Below, piece after piece: positions 17,525 through 25,517 of a DNA stretch of 55,774 nucleotides. How positions within the stretch are numbered: position 1 is the first letter of the stretch; each line of letters starts with the position of its first letter. A program made the position numbers and the translations under genes. The notes beneath the pieces were generated by a model that searched no databases, was not told where the DNA came from, and saw nothing but the letters and a program-made list of their open reading frames with translations. The DNA comes from Parcubacteria group bacterium RIFCSPLOWO2_01_FULL_48_18 (GTDB taxonomy: Bacteria > Patescibacteriota > Minisyncoccia > UBA6257 > WO2-01-48-18), in contig MHXH01000026.1 of the NCBI GenBank assembly GCA_001824435.1, positions 1 through 55,774 of the forward strand. Reading direction: 5' to 3'.

Positions 17525-18634
17525 CTATAACAATTTCGTAACGTCATTGATGGTAATAACAACCATCAAAATAATGAGTAGCGCAAATCCGGCTGCGTGC
17601 ACAAACCTTTCAAAACGCCTCGGCACCGGAGAGCCCTTCAATTTTTCTATGATTAAAAAGAGGAGCCGTCCTCCGTCAAGCGCCGGTATCGGCAAAAGAT
17701 TTAACGTAGCCAAATTGAGAGAGATGAGCGCTACGAGCTGGATCAGATTTAACAACCCCAATTTGACGGCATCAGAGGTCACGTCCACCAAGCCCACCGG
17801 ACCGACAACGTCGCCGCATACCTTTCCTGATACAAAAACATCCTTCAACATCCCGCCAATCGCCATTAGCACTGCCGAGCTGATATACAAAGACGTTGTC
17901 AACCCCTCGCGGATACTCCGGAAAAACGAGTACCGCACAACGCCGGTTTCCGTAATTTGAATGCCCACCGGGCCTTCACGCGGAGCAAAACAGCCGTTCA
18001 CAAACTGCGCCTGCGGCGGATCGGGCCGTGAGAACACATTAGCCTCAAACGCCTCGCTGCCCCGAAGAACCGTAAACTCAAGTTGTCTTCCGCGGCTGCC
18101 ATCCACTGCCTCGACGAATTTTTGCAGAGTATTGATTTCGAGGATGCCGAGCTGCGGATCTTCGATTTTGACAAGACGGTCACCCGGAGCAAGGCCGGCC
18201 TTTTCTGCGGGCGAATCTTTTGCTACTCCGGTGATGGTAATCGCAACGTCAGAGGCATGGAGCCGCGTGCTGTCGTCAACCGCTGTCCGGGCGCCGACAG
18301 AAAAAACAGCGCTGATTAAAAACCATCCCAGCAAAAAATTCATCGCCACGCCCGCCACCACGACCAAAAATCTGCGCCATACCGGCTGGCTGATAAAACT
18401 GTCCGGATCCCCTTCTCCCTCGCCTTCTTCACCGTAAATTTTCACAAATCCGCCGAACGGAATCCAATTCACGCTATATATGGTGCCCCCCTTCTTTTTT
18501 CCGAATATGCGCGGCGGAAATCCGAATCCGAATTCTTCCACGCGAAGCCCGCTCCACTTAGCGGTAATAAAATGCCCGAATTCATGGATAAAAATAAGTA
18601 TGGCTAATACAAGGATAACGATAAGTATTGACAT
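17525..18634 (-). CDS. rseP: Site-2 intramembrane metalloprotease RseP (M50)
   Basis: A 369-residue membrane zinc protease. The active-site helix carries H-E-F-G-H at residues 17-21, and the second zinc ligand lies in L-D-G-G (319-322) of a late transmembrane helix. One PDZ domain sits between (about 105-185, with G-L-A-P-G-D-R-L). Three to four membrane segments are visible. The family performs regulated intramembrane proteolysis, for example of anti-sigma factors; no partner is visible here. Its start codon overlaps the -35 box of a plus-strand promoter. Confidence 0.95.
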   Translation of the reverse strand: MSILIVILVLAILIFIHEFGHFITAKWSGLRVEEFGFGFPPRIFGKKKGGTIYSVNWIPFGGFVKIYGEEGEGEGDPDSFISQPVWRRFLVVVAGVAMNFLLGWFLISAVFSVGARTAVDDSTRLHASDVAITITGVAKDSPAEKAGLAPGDRLVKIEDPQLGILEINTLQKFVEAVDGSRGRQLEFTVLRGSEAFEANVFSRPDPPQAQFVNGCFAPREGPVGIQITETGVVRYSFFRSIREGLTTSLYISSAVLMAIGGMLKDVFVSGKVCGDVVGPVGLVDVTSDAVKLGLLNLIQLVALISLNLATLNLLPIPALDGGRLLFLIIEKLKGSPVPRRFERFVHAAGFALLIILMVVITINDVTKLL

Positions 18635-18656
18635 GCCGTAATTTTTATGCTAATAT
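18628..18656 (+). promoter_or_regulatory. Promoter of the 45-residue membrane protein gene
   Basis: A perfect -35 TTGACA (18628-18633), a 17-base spacer and -10 TAATAT (18651-18656) preceded by TGC (extended -10). It points away from rseP and gives a 5' leader of about 85-90 bases before the small gene. Confidence 0.75.
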
Positions 18657-18750
18657 TATCAGCAGACGGGCAGCGTGCTGTTTCAAACAATGCTGGCTCT
18701 GCGCCACACGCACGCCCTGTAAACAAACCCTCAATGCCTGGAGGTCCTAG

Positions 18751-18888
18751 ATGGGAGCGTTTCTTGGAGCGATAATAATTGCAGTTACACTTTGCATCTA
18801 TCTACATGATACGCTGGAAAGAATCGCCGTCGCCCTCGAAAAACTCGCAGAGAAAGATTCGGCTCCCGAAATAACGCCGAAAGCCTAA
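18751..18888 (+). CDS. 45-residue single-span membrane protein
   Basis: ATG preceded by a GGAGGT ribosome binding site with 5-base spacing. The product has a hydrophobic helix (residues 3-18, F-L-G-A-I-I-I-A-V-T-L-C-I-Y-L) followed by an amphipathic helix (L-E-R-I-A-V-A-L-E-K-L-A-E-K) and a short acidic tail. It stands alone on the plus strand with its own consensus promoter and a strong terminator, which makes it a convincing gene despite its size. The family is not recognised. A membrane-associated regulator, or a toxin partner to the adjacent TA genes, are both guesses. Confidence 0.72.
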   Translation: MGAFLGAIIIAVTLCIYLHDTLERIAVALEKLAEKDSAPEITPKA

Positions 18889-18909
18889 ATGTACGCTAGG
18901 CCCGTATGT

Positions 18910-18943
18910 GCCTGCTCGACGATTTCTGTCGGCAGGCTTTTTT
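18910..18943 (+). terminator. Terminator of the 45-residue gene
   Basis: Stem GCCTGC (one bulged T) CGAC paired with GTCG-GCAGGC around a 7-base loop, followed by TTTTTTG. It lies 21 bases after the small gene's stop. Confidence 0.88.
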
Positions 18944-18964
18944 GTTCCCCAAGTTAAACTCATT

Positions 18965-19225
18965 TTATTTTTTATAATGCTTCGTGATCTTAAAAATCTC
19001 GGCTTTACCTTCAAAGATAAAAAATAAAGCTCGATAGGTTCTATCAAGCCGGAATGAATATATGCCGCGCCAACGAGGTTCCAGAAGCTCAACGTTCAAT
19101 GATGGATGACGAATATTGTTCTCAAACAGCTTTTTAGCTTTTGCCCATTTTGCTTTCAGGGCGTGTGCGCGTATAGATGACTCAACGTCACTTCTTAGCG
19201 GCTTTATTTCCATATTTTTTAACAT
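18965..19225 (-). CDS. RelE/ParE-superfamily toxin
   Basis: An 86-residue basic protein. The C-terminal strands (Y-R-A-L-F-F-I-F-E-G-K-A-E-I-F-K-I-T-K-H-Y) match the RelE/ParE fold, whose members are mRNA interferases or gyrase inhibitors. An upstream helix (A-L-K-A-K-W-A-K-A-K-K-L-F) fits too. It overlaps the preceding antitoxin gene by about 38 bases (26 if it starts at the inner ATG at 19213), the usual coupling of a type II toxin-antitoxin operon. The exact target cannot be told from sequence. Confidence 0.78.
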   Translation of the reverse strand: MLKNMEIKPLRSDVESSIRAHALKAKWAKAKKLFENNIRHPSLNVELLEPRWRGIYSFRLDRTYRALFFIFEGKAEIFKITKHYKK

Positions 19226-19424
19226 AGGAGGATTTCCGCAGGCCGTCTTCTAAGTCTTTCAAAAATTCGTCAGTATAAAGATTGGACCCCTTAAAATCTT
19301 CTACCACGTCTTCAACTGGATCTTGAATCGCTAATTCAAAGATATGCTCGGCGAGTTTTCGATATGCTCGGCCCTGCCGCTGAAGCATCTCATATTTTGC
19401 CTTTGGAATGGTAACGTTTGCCAT
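19188..19424 (-). CDS. Antitoxin of a type II toxin-antitoxin pair
   Basis: A 78-residue protein starting M-A-N-V-T-I-P-K-A-K-Y-E-M-L-Q. The N-terminal strand plus helix resembles DNA-binding antitoxins, and an acidic C-terminal half (D-P-V-E-D-V-V-E-D-F) would wrap the basic toxin. It sits directly upstream of and overlaps the RelE/ParE-like gene. The start was set after six further upstream codons because of the typical antitoxin N-terminus. Confidence 0.72.
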   Translation of the reverse strand: MANVTIPKAKYEMLQRQGRAYRKLAEHIFELAIQDPVEDVVEDFKGSNLYTDEFLKDLEDGLRKSSYVKKYGNKAAKK

Positions 19425-19461
19425 ATATTCAGAATAAATCAAATCGTATAGTAAGTCAATT

Positions 19462-19998
19462 TTATTCGTTGATTTCTTTCGTTTTAGTTTCCAGTAATCC
19501 AGCTATCTCTTTGTTTGCTTTATCAATCGCTTCCTGCACCTTCTCCTTTGTTTTGAATCGTTCGTCCTCGTCTTTTAACTCGTTCGCTTTCTTGTTCGAT
19601 TCATCACGCTGGTGCCGAAGCTTAATTTTGTGCTCTTCGGTAATTTTGTTGGCGAGCTTCGACAACTCTTGTCTTCGTTCGGCTGTCAATGGGGGCAGAT
19701 TCAAATGAATGGTATTGCCGTCAACTTGGGGAACAAGTCCCAGCTTCGACGCCTCAATTGCTTTTGCCGCAGCGTTCACCACCGACTGATCCCACAGTTG
19801 AATCACAATTTCCTTGGGAGGCACCACACCGATGGAACCGAGCTGCTTCATCGGCATTTTAGAGCCGTACGCCTCTACTGCGATATTTTCAACTAAAAGA
19901 GTATTAGCCCTTCCTGTTCGTATGCCGGAAAGTTCCTGGCGCAATCCATCAATCACTGCTCTTGCGTCCTGTTCAAATTGTTTGAGAATAAGCTCCAT
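19462..19998 (-). CDS. frr: Ribosome recycling factor
   Basis: A 178-residue RRF that splits post-termination ribosomes with EF-G. Typical signatures: L-S-G-I-R-T-G-R-A-N-T-L-L-V-E-N near residues 24-40, P-M-K-Q-L-G-S-I-G-V-V-P, and L-P-P-L-T-A-E-R-R-Q-E-L-S-K-L-A-N-K. Length is close to the bacterial norm of 185. The flanking spacer on the far side is AATTCTAAATCC-type repeat. Confidence 0.96.
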   Translation of the reverse strand: MELILKQFEQDARAVIDGLRQELSGIRTGRANTLLVENIAVEAYGSKMPMKQLGSIGVVPPKEIVIQLWDQSVVNAAAKAIEASKLGLVPQVDGNTIHLNLPPLTAERRQELSKLANKITEEHKIKLRHQRDESNKKANELKDEDERFKTKEKVQEAIDKANKEIAGLLETKTKEINE

Positions 19999-20034
19999 CC
20001 TTAAATTCTAAATCCTAAATTCCGGAATCTAACT

Positions 20035-21153
20035 TCACTGCGGGGCAAATATCGGAAATTTGATTGGAGAAAATCCTTTGAGCAGCGGCCTTGCGTCCGG
20101 CTGGGATGTTCCTATAAATACCACCCTTCCTCCATCATATCCCTTTATCAAGCTGATTTTACGTCCTTGTACCGGCGTGAGGATTGCCCAGCTCGATCCG
20201 CCGTCTTTGCTCTTATACAGCACATTGTTCTTGGCCGCGTAGATTATTCCGGCGTCGGTTACGAACACGGACGAAATAGAGCTGTTTTGCGGTACCACGG
20301 TATTGAGCACGGTCCACGTCTTTCCGTAATTAGTAGTTTTAAACAAGCCGTATGCAGAAGCGGCATACAGCGCTCCTGCAACATGGTCCTGGCTTCCGAA
20401 ATCATTGATACTTAGCGCACCCGCAAGATTTTTCATGTCCTCCCCGCTAAGCGGTTCCCACGATGCTCCTCCGTTAAGACTCGCAAAAACGCCCTCCGAC
20501 TTTGTTGCCGCATATAATGCTCCGTTGCTCTTTATCACCAAATCGGTTATGGGATCTCCCAATGCTCCCAGACCTCGATACGTACCTTCGGAAATCTGGT
20601 ATCTCAATATTTCTCCATTGCTCATGCCGAGATACAGATAATCTCCGCGAAGTTCCGCATCGTAAACGGCAATACCCTCGGAAGATTCGTATATCTTTTC
20701 AAGCGTAGAGAGGCCGTCCGGGGAAGAATACAAATACGCGTTTCCATTCTTCAAGAAAGAAAAATATACAACGCCGGGTTTCTGGGGATCGGCTACGAAC
20801 CGATATACGGTAATCGGCTCCTCCAGGATGCCGTCCGCGTCAAAAGCGCGATACCACCTCTTTCCGCCGTCATCGCTCACGAAGACGCCGCCATCCGTGG
20901 CAAGGTATGCCCTATTATCAATCGGGGAAAAATCGACGTCAAAAACATTCGCCTGCGCATCAATATCTCCTGCCTGAAACTGCGCTCCGCCGTCATAAGA
21001 AACGTATACGACGCCCGCCTCCAGTGCCTCGCCGCCGGATTCTCCCCGATAACCTTCATCAACCGACGCTTCGATGCCCAATATCGAAGGCAAAAAATAA
21101 AGCAGCGTCCCCACGGCGATAATGCAAACAAGAAAAAGAATTGATTTTGACAT
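20035..21153 (-). CDS. Membrane-anchored YCF48/BNR-type beta-propeller protein
   Basis: A 372-residue protein with an N-terminal anchor (residues 5-25) and an extracytoplasmic beta-propeller. Repeated motifs are V-S-D-D-G-G-K-R-W, A-S-L-N-G-G-A-S-W-E, K-T-T-N-Y-G-K-T-W and K-S-K-D-G-G-S-S-W, spaced about 45-60 residues. These are Asp-box/sortilin-VPS10-type blades as in the YCF48 assembly factor. Function is unknown here; a scaffolding role in the envelope is inference. It lies 3 bases from the holB-like gene, so they are likely co-transcribed. Confidence 0.82.
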   Translation of the reverse strand: MSKSILFLVCIIAVGTLLYFLPSILGIEASVDEGYRGESGGEALEAGVVYVSYDGGAQFQAGDIDAQANVFDVDFSPIDNRAYLATDGGVFVSDDGGKRWYRAFDADGILEEPITVYRFVADPQKPGVVYFSFLKNGNAYLYSSPDGLSTLEKIYESSEGIAVYDAELRGDYLYLGMSNGEILRYQISEGTYRGLGALGDPITDLVIKSNGALYAATKSEGVFASLNGGASWEPLSGEDMKNLAGALSINDFGSQDHVAGALYAASAYGLFKTTNYGKTWTVLNTVVPQNSSISSVFVTDAGIIYAAKNNVLYKSKDGGSSWAILTPVQGRKISLIKGYDGGRVVFIGTSQPDARPLLKGFSPIKFPIFAPQ

Positions 21154-21156
21154 GGT

Positions 21157-22020
21157 TTAAGACTTAACGCTCGCGACTGTGTTCGCCAAAGCTTCCATTT
21201 GAAGCCTCTTATTCGTATTGAGCGCATTGACCGCCCACATGCGCTTTGACAATTCTTTCATTGCGGCAATATACGACTCCGGCTCTTCCATGGGGCGACG
21301 AGCACGAAAGAGCAAAAACGATTCAAAAAACTTTTCCATATCCGCTTCGCCATTCAACGATGAAATTTCCTCATATGCATCCGCGAGGTTCAATCTCCCC
21401 AGCGTATCCGCTCGAATCCTTCTCTCTTTAAGCGCAACGGGGTTTTGGACAAGCTCTAACGCTCCGTACGGAGAACCAAGAGAAAGCTCGATCGCCTCGC
21501 GCGCGAGCTTGCGGTCGACGCCGAAACGATCCTGCAACCATCGTTCGATTTCATCCGCCGGGGGCCGCCTAAAATAAACCCGCATGAAGCGCGAAAGAAC
21601 AGTCGGCATCAACATATCGGGGCGAGAGCTTACCAAAATAAACAAACTGCTTGCCAGAGCATCTTCGGTAATTTTCAGCATTGCCTGTTGGGCCTCGACA
21701 GTAAGAAAGTCGGCATTGTTTATAATAACCGTGCGGCGCCGCGAAACGATAGGCTTTATCGCAACAAAACGCTTCACAGCCCGTATGTCGTCGATGCCAA
21801 CGGACGGCTGATCAATAATCGTCGCATCGACAAGGAAGGAAGGCCCCTCAGCCTCAAGCGCTTGATCGAGAGGCCGATTATCTTCGAAGACATGCGAAAG
21901 AGAGCGCGCAAAAGCGAATTTTCCAATACCCTTACGGCCGAAAAAAAGATAGCCGTGCGAAAGGCGATCTTCGTCAATTAATTTTTGGAAGTAAGAAATG
22001 AGATGGGGATTGCCTACCAA
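21157..22020 (-). CDS. holB: DNA polymerase III delta-prime subunit-like clamp-loader protein
   Basis: A 287-residue AAA+ clamp-loader subunit. N-terminal G-N-P-H-L-I-S-Y-F precedes a Walker A-like G-R-K-G-I-G-K-F-A-F, then I-N-N-A-D-F-L-T-V-E-A-Q-Q-A-M-L-K-I-T-E-D (helix with the conserved ALLKxLEEP-type motif) and S-R sensor sequence. The C-terminal collar region is short relative to E. coli HolB (334). The gene is upstream of the YCF48-like gene. Confidence 0.85.
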   Translation of the reverse strand: MVGNPHLISYFQKLIDEDRLSHGYLFFGRKGIGKFAFARSLSHVFEDNRPLDQALEAEGPSFLVDATIIDQPSVGIDDIRAVKRFVAIKPIVSRRRTVIINNADFLTVEAQQAMLKITEDALASSLFILVSSRPDMLMPTVLSRFMRVYFRRPPADEIERWLQDRFGVDRKLAREAIELSLGSPYGALELVQNPVALKERRIRADTLGRLNLADAYEEISSLNGEADMEKFFESFLLFRARRPMEEPESYIAAMKELSKRMWAVNALNTNKRLQMEALANTVASVKS

Positions 22021-22102
22021 CGAGCAATGGAATTTGGAATTTTGAATTCGGAATTTGGAAAAATTATTCTAAATTCTAAGTTCCAGATTCTAGATTCTAG
22101 AT

Positions 22103-23110
22103 TCATCTTTTGAATATGAGCGCCCGTTTATACAAATCAAGATGATCCAACATAACTCCGGCTCCTTTCGCGACGCAAAAGAGCGGCTCTTCCGCAATAT
22201 ACGTTGATACTCCAAGGGCGTGTTTAAAATACTCGTCGATCCCTCGGAGCATCGCGCCTCCTCCCGAAACAATAATTCCTTTCTCCATGACATCGGCAGC
22301 GAGTTCCGGGGGCGTATTATGAAACACCGATTTGATGGTGCTGACAATCTCTGAAAGATTGTATGCAAGCGCTTCGGCAATCTCATTGGAATTAATAGTG
22401 ATATTCTTCGGCAGATTGGTAACTAAGTCGCGGCCGCGGAGTTCAAATTCGAGCCTGGATTTCATCGGCAATGCAGAGCCGATCTCCCACTTCACGATTT
22501 CCGCCGTTTGCTCGCCAATAGCAAGCGCATATTTCTTTTTGACGTAGTCGATAATCGCCTGATCGAATTTATCTCCTGCGACGCGCAGCGACGCCCACGC
22601 CACAATGCCTCCCAATGAAATGACCGCCACCTCGGAGGTTCCTCCTCCGATATTGACAATCATGTTCCCCGAAGGGGTATTAATCGGGATGCCCGCTCCC
22701 AGCGCCGCCAAAATGGGTTCTTTAACGACATAGGCATTCTTCACCCTCGCTTCATAGGCGGCATTGAGCACGGCCCGTCTTTCCGTAGAAGTAATGCCAG
22801 CCGGCACGGAAATAACAACATCCGGCTTGAACACGCGAAACCTGCCAAGAGCTTTATCGATAAAATACCTCAGCATTGCCGCGGTAATATAATAATCAGC
22901 AATCACCCCTTCTTTTAAGGGACGGTGAGCGACAATGTCTTCCGGTGTCCGTCCGATCATTTCTTTGGCGCTTCTTCCTACCGCAACCACGCGATTATCA
23001 TTTAAATTGATTGCGACAATGGACGGCTCGTTAATAAGCAAGCCACGTTTCGGCACAAATACCAGCGTATTCGCAGTACCAAGATCAATGCCTATTTTTT
23101 TGATAAACAA
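22103..23110 (-). CDS. mreB: MreB/Mbl-family actin (paralogue 2)
   Basis: A 335-residue MreB homologue with G-I-D-L-G-T-A-N-T-L-V-F at residues 8-19, N-I-G-G-G-T-S-E-V-A for phosphate 2 and S-G-G-G-A-M-L-R-G. It lacks mreC and mreD neighbours and lies between murA and the clamp-loader gene. Divergence from the mreB at 15099-16154 suggests a specialised paralogue (Mbl- or MreBH-like). Flanking spacers are ATTCTAAATTCTAG-type repeats. Confidence 0.93.
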   Translation of the reverse strand: MFIKKIGIDLGTANTLVFVPKRGLLINEPSIVAINLNDNRVVAVGRSAKEMIGRTPEDIVAHRPLKEGVIADYYITAAMLRYFIDKALGRFRVFKPDVVISVPAGITSTERRAVLNAAYEARVKNAYVVKEPILAALGAGIPINTPSGNMIVNIGGGTSEVAVISLGGIVAWASLRVAGDKFDQAIIDYVKKKYALAIGEQTAEIVKWEIGSALPMKSRLEFELRGRDLVTNLPKNITINSNEIAEALAYNLSEIVSTIKSVFHNTPPELAADVMEKGIIVSGGGAMLRGIDEYFKHALGVSTYIAEEPLFCVAKGAGVMLDHLDLYKRALIFKR

Positions 23111-23201
23111 CGCTGGAGAAAAGTTAGAAATTAGAACATAGAATTTAGGGAAAATTTAATACTGACCCCCCCCCTAAATCCTAAATCCTAGATTCTAAAT
23201 T

Positions 23202-24482
23202 CTAGATTCTTTTAATATCGGCGCCTAGTTTTTGCAGCGCCTCGTCCAATCGCTCGTATCCTCTGTCAATCTGTTCTATGCCTTGAATAACCGATTTCCC
23301 GCTGGCAATGAGCGCGGCGATCACAAGCGTAGCGCCCGCGCGAATATCCAAGCTTCGTATTTCTATTCCGGAGAGGGGCGTCTTGCCGGTAATACTGGCA
23401 CGATGGGAATCTAACACTCGCGCTCGCGCTCCCATCTTTTTCAACTCATCGATATATTGTAACCTATTTTCAAACAACGTGTCAAAAATAAGGCTTTCCC
23501 CTTGTGCCTGCGTCGCAAGCACGCCAAACGGGGCCTGAAGATCCGTAGGAAATCCTGGATACGGAAGCGTTTGGATGTTTGCTCCCTTCAGCGTTCTGGC
23601 CGCGCCGACAATAAGCTCTCTGCCGCGGCACTCAAATCGGACGCCAAACTCTTTCAGTTTTTGGAGCGTCGCGATAAGATGATCGCACTGCGCGTCGTGG
23701 ATAATCAGTTTTTTCGCGGCCAAGGCTCCCACTACCAAAAATGTTCCAACCGCCAAGTAATCAGAAATAATACGGTGAACGATAGGGGCCAGAACGCCTT
23801 TTCTGCCGACGGCACGCTTTTTACCTTTTATAACAAGACTGTGGGTTCCGAGCCCTGATATTTCGACGCCGATTTTTTTTAGGAACAGACCAAGATCCTG
23901 CACGTGCGGCTCGGCAGCCGCCAAATGGATTTTTGTAGCTTGCGGCGTCAAGGAAAAAAACATCACCATATTCTCGGTCGCGGTCACGCTCAATTCCTTG
24001 AGTACAATCTCCCGCAACGGCTTTCCCGTTATCTTGAAATGATAACGACCCCTCCTACCGTCATACTCAACAGAAACGCCGGCGTCCCGAAATGCATTGA
24101 GGTGCGCATCAAGCGGCCGAGCGCCAATTTTATCTCCACCCGGGAAGCTGACGCTCACTTCATCGCCGCGAGCCAAAAGGGGACCGATCAGCAAGATAGA
24201 GGCGCGAATCCGAGACGCCAGCTGACCGTTAAGTTTTACCGGATCAATCTCGTCATTTACGATCTCAATGGTATGTTCATCGAGCCAGCGCTGGCGAGAG
24301 CCCATCTGCCTCAAAATTTGGAGCATTACTAAAACATCCCCGATTCGGGGAACATTCTGCAATATACACGAACGGTCTGTCAGGAGGGTCGCCGCGATAA
24401 TCGGAAGCGCGGCGTTCTTAGAGCCCTGAACCGTAACTTCACCCTCCAGTTTTCTGCCGCCATTAATAATAAACGACTGCAA
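23202..24482 (-). CDS. murA: UDP-N-acetylglucosamine 1-carboxyvinyltransferase (Cys-to-Asp form)
   Basis: A 426-residue MurA, the first committed enzyme of peptidoglycan synthesis (UDP-GlcNAc plus PEP to enolpyruvyl-UDP-GlcNAc). The start is intact (G-G-x-x-L-x-G-x-V-x-V-Q-G-S-K-N-A-A-L-P), as is the EPSP-synthase-like tail (G-Y-E-R-L-D-E-A-L-x-x-L-G-A-D). The catalytic loop reads F-P-G-G-D-K-I-G-A-R-P, with Asp117 where E. coli has Cys115. In known MurA families this substitution keeps activity and gives fosfomycin insensitivity. Confidence 0.95.
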   Translation of the reverse strand: MQSFIINGGRKLEGEVTVQGSKNAALPIIAATLLTDRSCILQNVPRIGDVLVMLQILRQMGSRQRWLDEHTIEIVNDEIDPVKLNGQLASRIRASILLIGPLLARGDEVSVSFPGGDKIGARPLDAHLNAFRDAGVSVEYDGRRGRYHFKITGKPLREIVLKELSVTATENMVMFFSLTPQATKIHLAAAEPHVQDLGLFLKKIGVEISGLGTHSLVIKGKKRAVGRKGVLAPIVHRIISDYLAVGTFLVVGALAAKKLIIHDAQCDHLIATLQKLKEFGVRFECRGRELIVGAARTLKGANIQTLPYPGFPTDLQAPFGVLATQAQGESLIFDTLFENRLQYIDELKKMGARARVLDSHRASITGKTPLSGIEIRSLDIRAGATLVIAALIASGKSVIQGIEQIDRGYERLDEALQKLGADIKRI

Positions 24483-24738
24483 AACAATTTAGGATTTAGG
24501 ATTTAGGATTTAGGATTTAGGATTCTTGTTCTTCCTAAGTTCTATATTCTAATTTCTAATCCCTTCATTCATTTATTGTACTATCAAATTAAACTTATCA
24601 CTTTTTCAGACAAAAAGAAGGGGCATCACTAAACGAAGTCGTGGTCAGCTAAAAAACCGCCTTGCGGACGGCCATGATTTTGCTTCAAGATATACTCTGT
24701 ATACTCTGCTGTCAAATTTCGTTTCGTGCGTGTGTGTG
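24483..24738. repeat. Non-coding spacer with ATTTAGG tandem repeats at the island's left edge
   Basis: Positions 24488-24524 hold about five tandem 7-bp ATTTAGG units, followed by ATTCTAATTTC-type sequence. At 24657-24671 a small hairpin with a GCAA loop is followed on the minus strand by six Ts, a possible minus-oriented terminator. No gene is seen. This is the last spacer of the repeat-rich core before the plus-strand block begins. Confidence 0.6.
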
Positions 24739-24767
24739 TTGACTTTTTGCTATTTTCACGCTATAAA
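24739..24767 (+). promoter_or_regulatory. Promoter of the His-rich protein-AAA+ operon
   Basis: -35 TTGACT (24739-24744), 17-base spacer, -10 TATAAA (24762-24767). It is preceded by an unusual GTGTGTGTGT run. The position rules out the in-frame ATG at 24767 as start and supports the ATG at 24809. Confidence 0.8.
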
Positions 24768-24808
24768 TGAGCAGGTTACTCGATAACTACATAACACGGA
24801 GAACCGGC

Positions 24809-25489
24809 ATGCCTTGCAACATCGGCTACAAAAGCTACGCGACCATCAAGATCCCCGCGCCCGAACCCCAAACGTTTACGAATAATGCCATGGCGCCCGA
24901 TATCGATGCAGACCTTCTTGAAAAACTCGGCCAGGAAGATACTCAATTCCTGGAGTGGGCACAAGAACTTAACACGAAGCCCCTCCTCGAAGAAGCGCTC
25001 AAGCGCGCGCTGGCAAAAGTGAACACCGGAGGCCTCGTCTTTATAGTAAGCTACGCCGGCGAGCTTGAAGCAAAAGGCTCGTTCACGAGCGCTACCGAAA
25101 AGAACCGCCTCTCGGCCGCAGCCGCCGAAGTTTCGGCACGCTGGCAATTCGAAATCCTCGGCATCGTCGCCGAACTTCTAAACTACACGGTACGCATCAC
25201 CCACAAGGGCGGCGAGTTTATCCTTGAAGCCGAAGAAGAAGACAAGACACACCCGTGCGACTACATCAAGGTTAGCAAGAAGGGCGGCGACGCGACCATC
25301 GTATTCGAACACTTCAAGTCGCGCGACGCCCTCAAGCTTGAAACGGCCAAAGTGCTCGTGCTTGCGCATAAGCTTGGCATCAAAATAGCGCTCGGGAAGT
25401 CCGAGGTGACCGAAGGCGATCCACTTCCCAACGAAAATCGCTTGCGGCATCGCCACGATCACGGACACTCCCCTGACCACAGCCACTAA
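24809..25489 (+). CDS. Island protein 1: hypothetical with His-rich C-terminus
   Basis: A 226-residue soluble protein of unknown family. The start at M-P-C-N-I-G-Y-K is preceded by GGAGA at 7-base spacing; an in-frame ATG 42 bases earlier overlaps the -10 box. The middle is alpha/beta (G-G-L-V-F-I-V-S-Y-A, W-Q-F-E-I-L-G-I-V-A-E-L-L). A C-terminal half has charged strands (G-G-E-F-I-L-E-A-E-E-E-D), and the last residues are R-H-R-H-D-H-G-H-S-P-D-H-S-H, a likely metal-binding tail. It is 28 bases upstream of the AAA+ gene and shares its promoter, so the products may form a complex. A distant parallel is the small DUF genes that accompany Ycf46-type ATPases, but I cannot show homology. Confidence 0.82.
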   Translation: MPCNIGYKSYATIKIPAPEPQTFTNNAMAPDIDADLLEKLGQEDTQFLEWAQELNTKPLLEEALKRALAKVNTGGLVFIVSYAGELEAKGSFTSATEKNRLSAAAAEVSARWQFEILGIVAELLNYTVRITHKGGEFILEAEEEDKTHPCDYIKVSKKGGDATIVFEHFKSRDALKLETAKVLVLAHKLGIKIALGKSEVTEGDPLPNENRLRHRHDHGHSPDHSH

Positions 25490-25517
25490 CCCGAAGGCCG
25501 GCAAAAAGGAGGCTGCG

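Noticed and set aside
24488-24524. Tandem ATTTAGG repeat as a possible CRISPR array
   Set aside because: The units are 7 bp with no spacers and there are no cas genes. It is simple sequence.
24767-24808. Upstream ATG start for the His-rich island protein
   Set aside because: It overlaps the -10 box and has no ribosome binding site. The ATG at 24809 has both a leader and GGAGA.
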